From assembly GCA_031256825.1 (NCBI GenBank), contig JAIRPV010000042.1, positions 1 to 64,000 on the forward strand: a stretch of 64,000 nucleotides of DNA, written 5' to 3'. A model generated the notes under the pieces. The model saw nothing but the letters and a program-made list of their open reading frames with translations. It was not told where the DNA came from and did no database searches. Source of the DNA: Oscillospiraceae bacterium. Lineage in GTDB: Bacteria > Bacillota > Clostridia > Oscillospirales > Acutalibacteraceae. The position numbers and the translations under genes are program-made. Shown here one piece after another: positions 1 through 9,070 of the stretch (position 1 is the first letter of the stretch; each line of letters opens with the position of its first letter).

Positions 1-48
1 CGCCTTTGCGGCTTCATATTCCGCTTCGCTCATGTGGTATACTTTCAT
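1..48 (-). CDS. 5' end of an unidentified gene (runs off the left edge)
   Basis: Only the first 16 codons are inside the window, reading MKVYHMSEAEYEAAKA. The ATG at 48-46 has a GAGGGTGAAG ribosome binding site just upstream and lies behind a good promoter, so this is very likely a true gene start. The fragment is too short to assign a family; the charged, helical start would suit a small soluble protein. It is transcribed away from pckG. Confidence 0.5.
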   Translation of the reverse strand, partial: MKVYHMSEAEYEAAKA

Positions 49-65
49 TTTCTTCACCCTCTGCT

Positions 66-94
66 ATTATACCACATCTTCGCGCTGTTGTCTA
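66..94 (-). promoter_or_regulatory. promoter of the left-edge gene
   Basis: On the minus strand, TAGACA (94-89) and TATAAT (71-66) are separated by exactly 17 bases. The start codon follows about 18 bases after the -10. Confidence 0.6.
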
Positions 95-262
95 TAGGTT
101 TGTCGGGGGATAGTATTAGGTATTTATTGTACCACATATTTCATATTTTTGCAAGAGGTTCCCCGCAGCATCCGCTTTTGCAAGAACAACTTCATTCCCT
201 GCAAAAAATCCTGCAAAAAATCCAAACATTCCAGCTGAAATGAATTTTTTCTCGAATTTCGC

Positions 263-291
263 TTGCAAAATTCGTTCGTTTATGATACAAT
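263..291 (+). promoter_or_regulatory. pckG promoter
   Basis: TTGCAA (263-268) and TACAAT (286-291) are spaced 17 bases apart, about 36 bases before the pckG start. The AT-rich stretch upstream (about 95-262) holds no gene that I can support; it contains a short tandem repeat of CTGCAAAAAATC near 198-222. Confidence 0.6.
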
Positions 292-326
292 TAATTTTAG
301 ACTATGTAATTTAAGGAGGTTGACTC

Positions 327-2105
327 ATGGCATTGACAAAAAATCCAACCATACTCGCTTGGCTGGAAGAACAGCTGGCGCTGGTGCAGCCAGAAAAAAT
401 TGTTTGGATCGACGGGAGCGAAGCGCAGCTCAACGAACTGCGCGCCGAAGCGCTTGCCAGCGGGGAACTGCAAAAGCTCAACGATGAACTGCTCCCCGAT
501 TGCTACCTGCACCGCACGGCGCTCAACGACGTGGCCCGTGTGGAACACAGAACGTTCATCTGCGCGCCCACGAAAGAGCAGGCCGGGCCAACGAACAACT
601 GGATGGATCCGCAACAGGCCTATGCGCTGCTCAAAGGCATCGCGAAAGGGAGTTACAAGGGCCGCACGGCTTATATTATCCCTTATAGCATGGGCCCCGT
701 CGGTTCGCCGTTCAGCAAAGCGGGCGTGGAACTGACCGACAGCATCTACGTGGTGTTGAATATGGCCATTATGACCCGCGTTGGCACGCCGGTGTTCGAA
801 GCGCTGGGCGACAGCGACGACTGGGTGCGCGGGCTGCACTGCCGCTGCGGCATTGTGGAAGAAGATCGCTATATCTGCCAGTTCCCGCAGGATAACACAA
901 TCATCAGCGTCAATTCCGGCTACGGCGGGAACGTGCTGTTGGGAAAGAAGTGCTTCGCGCTGCGCATCGCCAGCTATCAGGGCTACCGGGAGCAGTGGCT
1001 GGCGGAGCACATGCTGATTCTGGGCGTCGAAAATCCGCAGGGCGAAGTCCGCTATATCTGCGCGGCGTTCCCGAGCATGTGCGGCAAAACAAATCTGGCC
1101 ATGCTCATTCCGCCCGAAAGCTACCGCAAAAAGGGCTATAAAGTCTGGTGCGTAGGCGACGACATCGCCTGGATCCGGAAGGGGGCCGACGGGCGGCTCT
1201 ATGCCATCAACCCAGAAAACGGGTTCTTTGGCGTGGCCCCCGGCACCAACGCCAAGAGCAACCCCAATGCCCTGGAGGCCACGCGGCGCGGGACGATCTT
1301 CACCAACGTAGCGCTGAATCTTGACGACAATACCGCCTGGTGGGAAGGTCTCGACAAAAATCCCCCCGCAAACGCCATCGACTGGAAAGGCAACCCCTGG
1401 AACGGCAAAGAAAGCGCCGAAAAAGGCGCGCATCCCAACAGCCGCTTCACAGCCCCCGCAAAAAATTGCCCGTGCATCAGCCCAGAATTCGAGAATCCGC
1501 AGGGCGTGCCGATTTCCGCGTTTGTCTTCGGCGGCCGCCGCGCGAAGCTCACCCCGCTGGTGTATCAGGCGCGCGACTGGAACCACGGCGTGTTCGTCGG
1601 CTCTGCCATGGCCTCTGAAACCACCGCCGCCGCCGCGGGCGCGGTTGGCGTTGTTCGCCGCGATCCCATGGCCATGCTGCCGTTCTGCGGCTATAATATG
1701 GCCGAATACTGGCAGCACTGGATTGATATCGGCGCGGCGCTGGAACCCGAAAAAGCGCCAAAAGTCTTCAACGTCAACTGGTTCCGCAAAGATGAAGAGG
1801 GCAACTTTATGTGGCCCGGCTTTGGCGATAACCTGCGCGTGCTCGACTGGATTCTTGACCGCTGCGAAGGCAAGGTCGGCGCGGTTGAAACCCCCATCGG
1901 CTTTGTGCCCCGGGCGGAGGACGTCAACCTGGAAGGCATCGAGAGCGAAGTCAGCGCCGAAAGCCTGAAGGCCATGCTGGAAGTTGACCCGGCGCTGTGG
2001 CAGACGGAAGCGGAAGGCATCGCGGAATTCTACGCGAAATTTGAGGGCAAAGCGCCGAAAGAACTGCAAGACTGCCTGGAGGCATTGAAGGCAAAACTGC
2101 GCTGA
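327..2105 (+). CDS. pckG: phosphoenolpyruvate carboxykinase (GTP)
   Basis: This enzyme interconverts oxaloacetate plus GTP with phosphoenolpyruvate, CO2 and GDP in the cytosol. The 592-residue length suits the GTP-dependent class rather than the shorter ATP class. The signature P-loop with its reactive cysteine, FPSMCGKTNLAML, is at residues 248-260, and the kinase-2 element VGDD follows at about 276-279. The ATG is preceded by AAGGAGG at a suitable distance and by a promoter at 263-291. In a fermenter carrying a decarboxylating Na+ pump (24.2-27.6 kb) the enzyme may run in either direction; in anaerobes it often carboxylates PEP toward C4 acids, which is an inference here. The gene appears monocistronic or weakly linked to the methyltransferase downstream, since an 80-base gap with a large hairpin separates them. 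Confidence 0.97.
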   Translation: MALTKNPTILAWLEEQLALVQPEKIVWIDGSEAQLNELRAEALASGELQKLNDELLPDCYLHRTALNDVARVEHRTFICAPTKEQAGPTNNWMDPQQAYALLKGIAKGSYKGRTAYIIPYSMGPVGSPFSKAGVELTDSIYVVLNMAIMTRVGTPVFEALGDSDDWVRGLHCRCGIVEEDRYICQFPQDNTIISVNSGYGGNVLLGKKCFALRIASYQGYREQWLAEHMLILGVENPQGEVRYICAAFPSMCGKTNLAMLIPPESYRKKGYKVWCVGDDIAWIRKGADGRLYAINPENGFFGVAPGTNAKSNPNALEATRRGTIFTNVALNLDDNTAWWEGLDKNPPANAIDWKGNPWNGKESAEKGAHPNSRFTAPAKNCPCISPEFENPQGVPISAFVFGGRRAKLTPLVYQARDWNHGVFVGSAMASETTAAAAGAVGVVRRDPMAMLPFCGYNMAEYWQHWIDIGAALEPEKAPKVFNVNWFRKDEEGNFMWPGFGDNLRVLDWILDRCEGKVGAVETPIGFVPRAEDVNLEGIESEVSAESLKAMLEVDPALWQTEAEGIAEFYAKFEGKAPKELQDCLEALKAKLR

Positions 2106-2130
2106 AGCGTTTGACAAAGCCCCATATCCT

Positions 2131-2170
2131 GCGCAATTATGGCGTGGAGAAATCCACACCATGATTGCGC
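2131..2170 (+). promoter_or_regulatory. long hairpin between pckG and the methyltransferase gene
   Basis: Arms GCGCAATTATGGCGTGG (2131-2147) and 2154-2170 are inverted copies with two mismatches, one of which is a G-U pair in RNA, around a 6-base loop. There is no T-run, so it is not a standard terminator. A TTGACA at 2111-2116 lies upstream and the arm overlaps where a -10 would fall, so the dyad could be an operator or an mRNA hairpin just 5' of the AGGAGG site. Confidence 0.55.
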
Positions 2171-2185
2171 GTCAGGAGGTATCCT

Positions 2186-2971
2186 ATGTACCGCCATCCC
2201 GATATCGACAATGGCTGTGCCTTCGACTGGGAGCGTGCTTCGGTTGATTACGCAAAATACCGGGATATCTACCCCGCTTCGTTCTATGAGCGGCTGCGCG
2301 AGTTCGGTATTGGGCTGCCCGGCCAGCATGTGCTTGATCTGGGCACCGGCACAGGCGTTTTACCCCGGGCCATGGCTCCGGCCGGCGCGCGTTTTACGGG
2401 CGTAGATATTTCCGTCGAACAAATCGAACAAGCGCGGGCGCTTTCAGCGGGCCTGCCCATTGCGTATCTCGTGCGCCCGGCAGAGGAAATTGATTTCCCG
2501 CCGGGAACGTTCGACGCGGCCACAGCCTGCCAGTGCTTTCCCTATTTTGATCGCGCGGCGCTTCTGCCAAAAGTGCACCGGGCGCTGAAACCCGGCGGGC
2601 GTTTTGCCATTTTGAGCATGACATGGCTGGTGGAGGAATCCGGCGTTGTTGCGGAAAGCGAGCGGCTGGTACTGAAATACAACCCCAACTGGACGGGCGG
2701 AAACTTCCCGAAGATGCTGTCGCTGCCTGTGCCGCGCTGGGCCGCGCCCTTGTTTGAAGTCCTGCCGGGGGCGCTTTACTGCGAAGACGTGCCCTTTAGC
2801 CGCGCGGCTTGGCATGGCCGCATGCTGGCCTGCCGCGGCATTGGCGCTTCCAACTTGTCCCGGGAGCAAATTGCCGCGTTCGAGGCGGGGCACTTGGCCT
2901 ACCTTGCAACGCTGCCGGAATGTTTCACAATCCCTCACCAGATGATGATGGTGATCCTGAAAAAGCAATAG
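2186..2971 (+). CDS. class I SAM-dependent methyltransferase (UbiE/Methyltransf_11 type)
   Basis: A cytosolic methyltransferase of unknown substrate, 261 residues. The SAM-binding glycine motif LDLGTGTGVLPRA lies near residue 50, followed by an acidic residue after the next strand (TGVDIS). The post-I motifs FDAATACQCFPYF and LKPGGRFAILSMTW are typical of the Methyltransf_11 fold. I chose the ATG at 2186 because AGGAGG sits 5 bases upstream and the fold begins soon after; a start 21 bases earlier lacks a ribosome binding site and would lie in the hairpin. Small-molecule substrates are more usual than RNA for this subfamily, but nothing nearby identifies one. Confidence 0.85.
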   Translation: MYRHPDIDNGCAFDWERASVDYAKYRDIYPASFYERLREFGIGLPGQHVLDLGTGTGVLPRAMAPAGARFTGVDISVEQIEQARALSAGLPIAYLVRPAEEIDFPPGTFDAATACQCFPYFDRAALLPKVHRALKPGGRFAILSMTWLVEESGVVAESERLVLKYNPNWTGGNFPKMLSLPVPRWAAPLFEVLPGALYCEDVPFSRAAWHGRMLACRGIGASNLSREQIAAFEAGHLAYLATLPECFTIPHQMMMVILKKQ

Positions 2972-3035
2972 CCGCCTATGAGCAGCCGTTGGCGCCAAAT
3001 TCTGTCCGACTTCAACAACACACCTGGAGGTTTTC

Positions 3036-3308
3036 ATGAAAGCCATCATCACCGTCCTCGGGCGCGACCGCGTGGGGATCATTGCGGAAGTTTGCGCCTT
3101 TCTTTCCGCGCGGCAGATCAATATTCTGGATATTTCGCAGACCATCGTGCAGGGGTTCTTCAACATGATCATGATCGTAGACATGGGCGAAGAAGCCGCC
3201 GCGCAGTTTGAGCAGACCGCGCGCGATCTGCGGCAACTGGGGCTGCAATCCGGGCTGGAAATCAAATTGCAGCACGAGGAGATTTTTAACTCGATGCACC
3301 GGATATAG
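3036..3308 (+). CDS. ACT-domain protein (UPF0237 family)
   Basis: A 90-residue stand-alone ACT-domain protein of the UPF0237 type, beginning MKAIITVLGRDRVGIIAEV with the hallmark GRDRVGI loop and the following helix and strand (ILDISQTIVQGFFNMIM). ACT domains bind small ligands, usually amino acids, at a dimer interface. In this family the protein is thought to be regulatory, with no proven ligand. It has a TGGAGG site upstream. The 3' end overlaps the 3' end of the convergent YigZ-family gene by 23 bases, so there is no room for a terminator between them. Confidence 0.9.
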   Translation: MKAIITVLGRDRVGIIAEVCAFLSARQINILDISQTIVQGFFNMIMIVDMGEEAAAQFEQTARDLRQLGLQSGLEIKLQHEEIFNSMHRI

Positions 3309-3924
3309 CGGCCCAGCCTTCCCAGACGCATTCCGCCTGAAGCGTGCCGTTGCTCGCGTCGGCCAGTTTTGCCCCGAACAACTCCGCGCGATCAGCGGCA
3401 ACGCTCAGCGTCATTTTGACAAGTTCCCCAAACTCCGTTTCCATAATTGCGCCGCCGCAGGCCAGAACAAGGCTTTGCAGGCGGCGATAAAAATCATACC
3501 CGCAAACCACGCGCAGCCGCCGCGTTTGCGCCATTGTTACGAGATCCGCCGCCTCGATTGCCGCCTTGCAGGCCCCGGCATAGGCCCGCGCCAGGCCGGG
3601 AGCGCCGAGCAGCGTGCCGCCGAAGTAGCGCGTGACCACCACGGCGCAATTCTCAATCCCCTCTTTTTGCAGAACATCCAGTATGGGCAGCCCGGCGGTG
3701 CCCTGGGGTTCGCCGTCGTCGGAATACCGCCGCTGCCCGCCCCGCAGGTAATAGGCCCAAACGTTGTGGCTCGCATCCCAGCAGCGGCGTTTTGTTTCAT
3801 CCACAAACCCGGCCGCCTCTTCCGGTGAGGCAGCTGGGATGATTGTTGCGATAAAGCGCGACTTTTTGACTATCATTTCCGCTTGCGCGGGGGCAGAGAT
3901 GGTTTTGTAGGGAACGCCGCTCAC
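3286..3924 (-). CDS. IMPACT/YigZ family protein
   Basis: A 212-residue member of the UPF0029/IMPACT family. The N-terminal domain shows the signature run from KSRFIA through DDGEPQGTAGLPIL (about residues 20-80) to VVVTRYFGGTLLGAPGL (about 97-113). The C-terminal domain has the ferredoxin-like fold usual in YigZ. Family members have been linked to translation regulation or ribosome association; the biochemical role in bacteria is not settled. The start overlaps the stop of the histidine kinase gene by 4 bases, implying translational coupling to the two-component operon, while the 3' end overlaps the ACT gene on the other strand. Confidence 0.92.
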   Translation of the reverse strand: MSGVPYKTISAPAQAEMIVKKSRFIATIIPAASPEEAAGFVDETKRRCWDASHNVWAYYLRGGQRRYSDDGEPQGTAGLPILDVLQKEGIENCAVVVTRYFGGTLLGAPGLARAYAGACKAAIEAADLVTMAQTRRLRVVCGYDFYRRLQSLVLACGGAIMETEFGELVKMTLSVAADRAELFGAKLADASNGTLQAECVWEGWAAISGASS

Positions 3925-5318
3925 TGCTCCACCCCCGTCTCGAACCAGAACACGCTGCCCTGCCCAACCACGCTTTCCACTCCGTAGCGCGCGTGGTGCA
4001 GGCGCAGAGCCGTTTGGACGATGGAAAGCCCAAGGCCGCTGCCGGCGGTGTCGCGCTGATGGGGCCGCGAAGATTTATAGTAGCGCTGCCAAATGTGTTC
4101 GAGTTCCTCCGGGGGAATGCCCGTGCCGTGGTCTTCCACCTCCACCCGGGCCGCCTTGCTGTCGGCCATCAGGCGGATCCACACCGTTTGATCGTTGCCT
4201 ACATGATTAAGGGCGTTGGCAATCAGGTTATAAGCCGCGCGGGAAAGCAGCGCCGCGTTGCCTGGAACCGTCACAGATTCGGCAATATCCAGCGCAAAAG
4301 CAACGCCCCGCTGCTCGCGCAGCGCGTGGAAACGATCAGCGGTTTCGTGCAAAAGCAGATCAAGGCGGACAGGGGCCATGGCAATTTCGTCGGCCTGCTC
4401 CAGCTTCGACATTTCCAGCAGCTCGTTGACCATACTGGTCAGGCGGTCGCTCTCCTCAATCACCTTCGCGCAGTGAGCCGCGCGCTTTTCGGGGTTGTCG
4501 CCGGAAACATCCCGCAGCATCTCGCCGTACATCTTGATGATGGTCAGCGGCGTTTTTAAGTCATGAGACACATTGGCCAGCAGTTCCCGCCGGTATTGCT
4601 CCGCTTTGGTGAGTTCCCGCGTGGCGCGCAGCAGCTCGTCGCTCAGCTGCGCAATTTCGGCATAATCCGCTTTTTTCAGCGCGGGCCGGAATTCGCCTTT
4701 GGCCAAGCCCTTCGCGGAATCGGTCAGGCGCAGGATGGGGCGGGAAATGTGCTTGCTGAGCAGCCATGCGGTGCCGGCAGAAAACAGCAGCAAAACCGCC
4801 GTAATCAGCAAAAACTGCGCGGCCATCACCGAACGCGTCGCGTCGGAAGGCGGGATGGGGCTGGTGACATAGAGATACCGTTCCCCGCTGGGGCTGGGCG
4901 TAACGCGGGCAATGTAGACCACCTGGCCGCCCTGCCGATCGCTGACAGTATAACAAAGTTCTTTCTCGGTCTGCGAAAATGATTCCATTCGGCCGCCGTT
5001 AATGCTGAACAGCGTGCCGAAGCCGTCGTAGTTGCCCAAAATCCAGCCGCCACCGTCAACCAATAAAATGCGCAGGTTGCGGTTCAGGGCATATTGCCGA
5101 AGATCGCGGCTGAAATCTTTCTGATTTTCATATGCCTGCACAATCGCGCGGCCCGTGCGGAGCAGTTCCATCCGGCGCACAGTGTAATAAAAAGAATTGA
5201 ACAGGGCGAATTGCAGCACCAAAAGCACAGCCAAAATGCAGACGGAAAAGCCGGTCAGCCAGAGCCAGCTTTGGAGCACAAGAGGGCGGCGCCTGCGCCC
5301 TGCGCCTTGCTTACTCAA
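3921..5318 (-). CDS. two-component sensor histidine kinase
   Basis: A membrane sensor kinase of 465 residues. TM1 spans about residues 16-40, an extracytoplasmic sensor region about 41-163, and TM2 about 164-188, followed by a HAMP linker (SKHISRPILRLTDSAKGLA). The HisKA domain carries the phospho-acceptor in NVSHDLKTPLT (His252). The ATPase domain has the N box NLIANALNHVG, the G1 box DHGTGIPPEELEHIW and the G2 box GSGLGLSIVQ, so it looks catalytically intact. It directly follows its response regulator with an 8-base overlap. The signal is unknown. Confidence 0.95.
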   Translation of the reverse strand: MSKQGAGRRRRPLVLQSWLWLTGFSVCILAVLLVLQFALFNSFYYTVRRMELLRTGRAIVQAYENQKDFSRDLRQYALNRNLRILLVDGGGWILGNYDGFGTLFSINGGRMESFSQTEKELCYTVSDRQGGQVVYIARVTPSPSGERYLYVTSPIPPSDATRSVMAAQFLLITAVLLLFSAGTAWLLSKHISRPILRLTDSAKGLAKGEFRPALKKADYAEIAQLSDELLRATRELTKAEQYRRELLANVSHDLKTPLTIIKMYGEMLRDVSGDNPEKRAAHCAKVIEESDRLTSMVNELLEMSKLEQADEIAMAPVRLDLLLHETADRFHALREQRGVAFALDIAESVTVPGNAALLSRAAYNLIANALNHVGNDQTVWIRLMADSKAARVEVEDHGTGIPPEELEHIWQRYYKSSRPHQRDTAGSGLGLSIVQTALRLHHARYGVESVVGQGSVFWFETGVEQ

Positions 5319-5985
5319 ACCGATATCCCACCCCTCGAATGGTTACGATATGCGTTTCATACGGCCCCAAATGCTGGCGCAACACCTTGATGTGGGTATT
5401 GACTGTGGAATCTTCGCCAAAAAAATCGTAACCCCAAACGGCGCTGAGCAGCTTTTCGCGGCTGAGGGCAATGTTGCGGTTGCGCACCAGATAAAACAGC
5501 AGCTCGTACTCTTTTGGCGTCATCTCCACGCGCGCGCCGTCCACCTCCACCGTGCGGGCGGTCATGTCGATAACCAGGCCGTCGATCTTATGGATTTCGT
5601 TGGGCGGCTGGGCGTGGCTTGCAGGTTTGCTCCGCCGGACAAGCACATTCAGACGCGCCAGCAGTTCTTTGGGCGAAAACGGCTTCGTCACATAGTCGTC
5701 GATGCCCAGATCAAAGCCGTGCAGTTTGTCGTATTCTTCGCCGCGCGCGGACAGCATGAGCACCGGGATATCTTTTTCCCGGCGAATTTCTTTGCAGGCG
5801 GTAAAGCCGTCCATGCGGGGCATCATGATGTCCATGACAATTACGTCGAAATCCCGCGCGCGGCATAACGCCACGGCTTCCATGCCGTCTTTGGCCTGGG
5901 TAACGTCGTAGCCCAGGAACTCGGCATACTCCGCGAAGCCCTCGCGAATGGCGTCCTCATCGTCAACGAATAAAATATGAAACAT
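5311..5985 (-). CDS. OmpR/PhoB-family response regulator
   Basis: A two-domain transcription factor of 224 residues. The receiver domain has the acidic pair in FVDDED (Asp8, Asp9), the phospho-acceptor Asp52 in VIVMDIMMPRMDG and the conserved lysine in YVTKPFSPKEL. The C-terminal winged helix is of the Trans_reg_C type (VEMTPKEYELLFYLVRN, and DSTVNTHIKVLRQHL). The ATG at 5985 is chosen because GGGAGG lies about 9 bases upstream and the receiver fold starts immediately; an upstream in-frame start at 6021 has no such site. It is the first gene of the operon regulator-kinase-YigZ. Confidence 0.95.
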   Translation of the reverse strand: MFHILFVDDEDAIREGFAEYAEFLGYDVTQAKDGMEAVALCRARDFDVIVMDIMMPRMDGFTACKEIRREKDIPVLMLSARGEEYDKLHGFDLGIDDYVTKPFSPKELLARLNVLVRRSKPASHAQPPNEIHKIDGLVIDMTARTVEVDGARVEMTPKEYELLFYLVRNRNIALSREKLLSAVWGYDFFGEDSTVNTHIKVLRQHLGPYETHIVTIRGVGYRFE

Positions 5986-6079
5986 CAGCGTTCCGCCTCC
6001 CTTCTGCTGATAGTATAACACACCACGATGGAGAAGTCATGGGGGAAACATGAAAGTTGGGTGAAAAGGGGGAGCCGGT

Positions 6080-6108
6080 TTGGAACCGCCGAGTTATCCT
6101 ATTATATT
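6080..6108 (+). promoter_or_regulatory. possible promoter of the dgt-dnaG-sigA operon
   Basis: TTGGAA (6080-6085) and TATATT (6103-6108) are 17 bases apart. Both differ from consensus, so this is a weak prediction, but no better promoter is visible between the divergent regulator gene and dgt. Confidence 0.35.
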
Positions 6109-6118
6109 CCGCATGCTG

Positions 6119-6141
6119 CCGCCTGTCAAGCGGTTTTTTTA
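6119..6141 (+). terminator. short stem with T-run in the dgt leader
   Basis: CCGC (6119-6122) and GCGG (6130-6133) form a 4-bp stem directly followed by TTTTTTT and then a second T-run. It lies between the putative promoter and dgt. The short stem makes strong termination doubtful; it could instead be a weak attenuator. Confidence 0.3.
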
Positions 6142-6202
6142 TTTTTTTTGCAGGAGATCGGCCTTTTTCTGCGTATATCTAAGTAGGAGGGGAGGGATCG
6201 CT

Positions 6203-7234
6203 GTGCCGGATACCATACGCGAGCAATTGTGCGCGCGCGAACACCAAACGCTGGCCACGCGCGCGGCCTTTTCAGACTGCTCCCGCGGCCGCCAGCGGGA
6301 AGAACCCGCATGCAGCCTGCGCACGTCGTTCCAGCGCGATCGCGACCGCATCCTGCACTGCAACGCATTCCGGCGCCTCAAGCACAAAACGCAGGTCTTT
6401 TTGTCGCCCGAAGGCGATCACTACCGCACCCGGCTGACGCATACCCTCGAAGTTTCACAAATTGCGCGCACCATCGCGCGCGCGCTGCGGCTCAACGAGG
6501 ATCTGACGGAGGCCATTGCCCTGGGGCACGATTTGGGCCACACACCCTTCGGGCACGCGGGCGAACGGGCTTTGCAGCAATGCTGGTCGCCTGAATTCCG
6601 CCACTATGAGCAAAGTCTGCGCGTGGTGGATAAGCTCGAAAAAAACGGTTGCGGCCTGAACCTCACCTACGAAGTGCGCAACGGGATTGTGCGGCACACC
6701 GTCGATCCGCCGGCGGACACCCTGGAAGGGCAAACCGTGCGCCTGGCCGACCGCGTGGCCTATATCAACCACGACATCGACGACGCGATCCGCGCGGGCG
6801 TCATCCGGGAGGAAGACATTCCGGCGTCTGTTCACCAAACGCTGGGCACAAGCAAATCCATGCGGCTCAACACACTGGTGAGCGCCTGCGTGCAAGCCAG
6901 CCAACCCGCGCTCGCGCCCGGCTCCCGCGCGCTGATTTGCCTGCCGCCGGAAATCAACGCGGGGTTCGAGTTGCTGCACGCGTTTATGTTCGGGCACGTC
7001 TACACCAACCCCGTCTGCAAAAGCGAAGAACACAAGGCGATTGACATGGTTATCTGGCTTTATCAATATTTTTCAGGGCGCCCGGATCAATTGCCCGGCG
7101 AATACCACGATATCATGGAAAGCGACGGCCCGGAGCGCGCCGCCGTGGACTATATCGCGGGCATGACCGACCGATTTGCCGTGCAGGTGTTCGGGGATTG
7201 CTTTGTGCCGAAGGGCTGGGGGCTGCGCAACTGA
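6203..7234 (+). CDS. dgt: dGTP triphosphohydrolase-like HD-domain protein
   Basis: A metal-dependent HD phosphohydrolase of 343 residues from the deoxyguanosinetriphosphate triphosphohydrolase-like family, which cleaves dNTPs to nucleoside plus triphosphate. The metal ligands are visible as RLTHTLEV (His80), GHDLGHTPFGH (His109, Asp110, His113) and a later DRVAYINHDIDD aspartate. The GTG start at 6203 is chosen because GGAGGGGAGG lies upstream with good spacing; the upstream in-frame extension is basic and hydrophobic and unlike the family. The order dgt-dnaG-sigA is a recurrent Firmicutes arrangement joining nucleotide pool control, replication priming and the main sigma factor. Confidence 0.93.
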   Translation: MPDTIREQLCAREHQTLATRAAFSDCSRGRQREEPACSLRTSFQRDRDRILHCNAFRRLKHKTQVFLSPEGDHYRTRLTHTLEVSQIARTIARALRLNEDLTEAIALGHDLGHTPFGHAGERALQQCWSPEFRHYEQSLRVVDKLEKNGCGLNLTYEVRNGIVRHTVDPPADTLEGQTVRLADRVAYINHDIDDAIRAGVIREEDIPASVHQTLGTSKSMRLNTLVSACVQASQPALAPGSRALICLPPEINAGFELLHAFMFGHVYTNPVCKSEEHKAIDMVIWLYQYFSGRPDQLPGEYHDIMESDGPERAAVDYIAGMTDRFAVQVFGDCFVPKGWGLRN

Positions 7235-7302
7235 GGGCAGCCGCGCCGCCCGGCGGAACACATAGCGGCGCAACCATTGTTTTGGCAAAGGAGGAGAGAG
7301 CC

Positions 7303-9069
7303 ATTGCTATCCCGGATAGTTACTTACAGGAACTAAAAAGCCGCGCGGACATAGAGCAGCTCATCTCCCCGTATGTCAGCCTGCGGCGCAGCGGGCGGAC
7401 GCTGATGGGCCTGTGCCCGTTCCACAACGAAAAATCGCCATCCTTTGCCGTTTATCCCGATAGCAACTCCTTTTATTGCTTTGGCTGCGGCGCGGGGGGC
7501 GACGCTGTGTCGTTCCTGATGCGCATGGAGCGGCTGGACTACCTGGAGGCCGTAAAAGCGCTGAGCCAGCGCGTTGGCATGCAGCTGCCGGAGGATCACT
7601 ACGACGACGGGCTGGCAAAGCGCCGCATGCGCGTGCTTTCAGCCAACCGGGAGGCCGCGCGTTTTTTTCACGCACAGCTGCGGGAAGAGCAGGGCCGGGC
7701 AGGGCTGCAATATTGGCTGGAACAGCGAAAGCTCAGCCCGCAAACCGTAACGCGCTTTGGGTTGGGCTACGCTCCGGAGGAATGGGGCGCGCTGCTGTGG
7801 CATATGCGCGCACAGGGCTACACGCCGGACGAATTGACGGAAGCCAACCTGGTCACCCGCAGCGAAAAAGAGGGGAAGACGCATTATTATGACCGGTTCC
7901 GCGGGCGCGTGATGGTGCCGATTCTGGACTTGCGGGGGAATGTGGTGGCGTTCGGCGGGCGGGTGCTGGATGACGGCAAGCCGAAATACATCAATACATC
8001 AGATACCCTGGCCTACAAAAAAGGCCGCGACATTTTCGCGCTGCACTTTGCCAAAAACACCGGAGCGAAGAGCCTGATCCTGGTGGAAGGCTACATGGAT
8101 GTGATCGCGCTCCATCAGGCGGGTTTTCCGCAGGCGGTGGCCTGCCTGGGCACGGCGCTGACAGCGGAGCAGGCGCAGCTCTTGTCGCGCTACGCGGAGG
8201 AGGTGACGCTCTGCTACGACGCGGACGAAGCCGGACAGGCCGCCACGGAACGGGCGCTGCGTGTGTTGTCCAAAACCAATCTGAAGCTCAAGGTGGCGCG
8301 CCCGAGCGGCGGAAAAGATCCCGACGAAATGATCCGGACATACGGCGCGGAACGGTTCCGGCAATTGCTGGAAGGCGCGGCGAACGACATCGAATATCAG
8401 CTGCTGCGGGCGCGGGGCGGGCTGGAACTGGACACGCCCAACGGAAAAAACGCCTATCTGAATGAATGCGCAAAGATATTGGCCCGCTGCGGCAGCATCG
8501 CGCAGGATATCTACGCGGGACGGCTGGCGGAGGAACTGGGCGTTGGCAAAACGGCGATCCTGTCGCAAATTGCGCTCAGCCGCAAACGCGCCGAGCGGCA
8601 GCAGGAGCGGCAGGAACAGCGCAATCTGGCGCGCGTGCAGCAGGAACGCAGTTTGCGCATCGATCCGCGCCGGGCCGAGCGGCCCGCGGCAGCGCGGGCG
8701 GAAGAAATGATCCTCGGGCTGTTGCAGCTCTGGCCCGATTTTTACCCGAAGGCGCGGGACAAACTAAACGCGGGGATCTTTGTAACGCCGTTCAACCGGG
8801 AACTGGCAGCGAAGCTGCTGGGGCGGCTGGAAGCCGGGCTGGGAATCGATACGGAGCTGCTGACCGGAATGCTGACCGCCCAGGAATTGGACGAGGCCAC
8901 ACGCATGAAGATCGCCTGCCGGGCGCTGGAACGGCCGCTTGCCGAGTTCGAGGGCTGTCTGGAAGCCCTGCTGCGGGAAAAGCGCACGCACGCCGTTGAC
9001 GCGGCGGCATTGGACGACAATGGCTACCGGGATTTGTTTGCGCAATTAAGACACGATGGAGGGACATAA
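7303..9069 (+). CDS. dnaG: DNA primase
   Basis: The primase synthesises RNA primers at the replication fork. The N-terminal CHC2 zinc finger has ligands Cys38, His41, Cys59 and Cys62 ([23 protein letters not shown]). The TOPRIM core shows [13 protein letters not shown] and [11 protein letters not shown], and a helicase-interaction domain follows; total 588 residues. The start is unusual: AAGGAGG at 7288-7294 is ideally placed 8 bases before an ATT codon at 7303, and translation from there gives (M)[16 protein letters not shown], where family proteins begin. The only nearby conventional start, TTG at 7282, lies before that ribosome binding site. Stop and sigA start are one base apart, implying coupling. 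Confidence 0.95.
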   Translation: MAIPDSYLQELKSRADIEQLISPYVSLRRSGRTLMGLCPFHNEKSPSFAVYPDSNSFYCFGCGAGGDAVSFLMRMERLDYLEAVKALSQRVGMQLPEDHYDDGLAKRRMRVLSANREAARFFHAQLREEQGRAGLQYWLEQRKLSPQTVTRFGLGYAPEEWGALLWHMRAQGYTPDELTEANLVTRSEKEGKTHYYDRFRGRVMVPILDLRGNVVAFGGRVLDDGKPKYINTSDTLAYKKGRDIFALHFAKNTGAKSLILVEGYMDVIALHQAGFPQAVACLGTALTAEQAQLLSRYAEEVTLCYDADEAGQAATERALRVLSKTNLKLKVARPSGGKDPDEMIRTYGAERFRQLLEGAANDIEYQLLRARGGLELDTPNGKNAYLNECAKILARCGSIAQDIYAGRLAEELGVGKTAILSQIALSRKRAERQQERQEQRNLARVQQERSLRIDPRRAERPAAARAEEMILGLLQLWPDFYPKARDKLNAGIFVTPFNRELAAKLLGRLEAGLGIDTELLTGMLTAQELDEATRMKIACRALERPLAEFEGCLEALLREKRTHAVDAAALDDNGYRDLFAQLRHDGGT

Positions 9070-9070
9070 T

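Noticed and set aside
297..2162. Long open frame antisense to pckG
   Set aside because: The opposite strand encodes a full PEP carboxykinase with all motifs; the antisense translation has no family features and arises from GC-rich codon bias.
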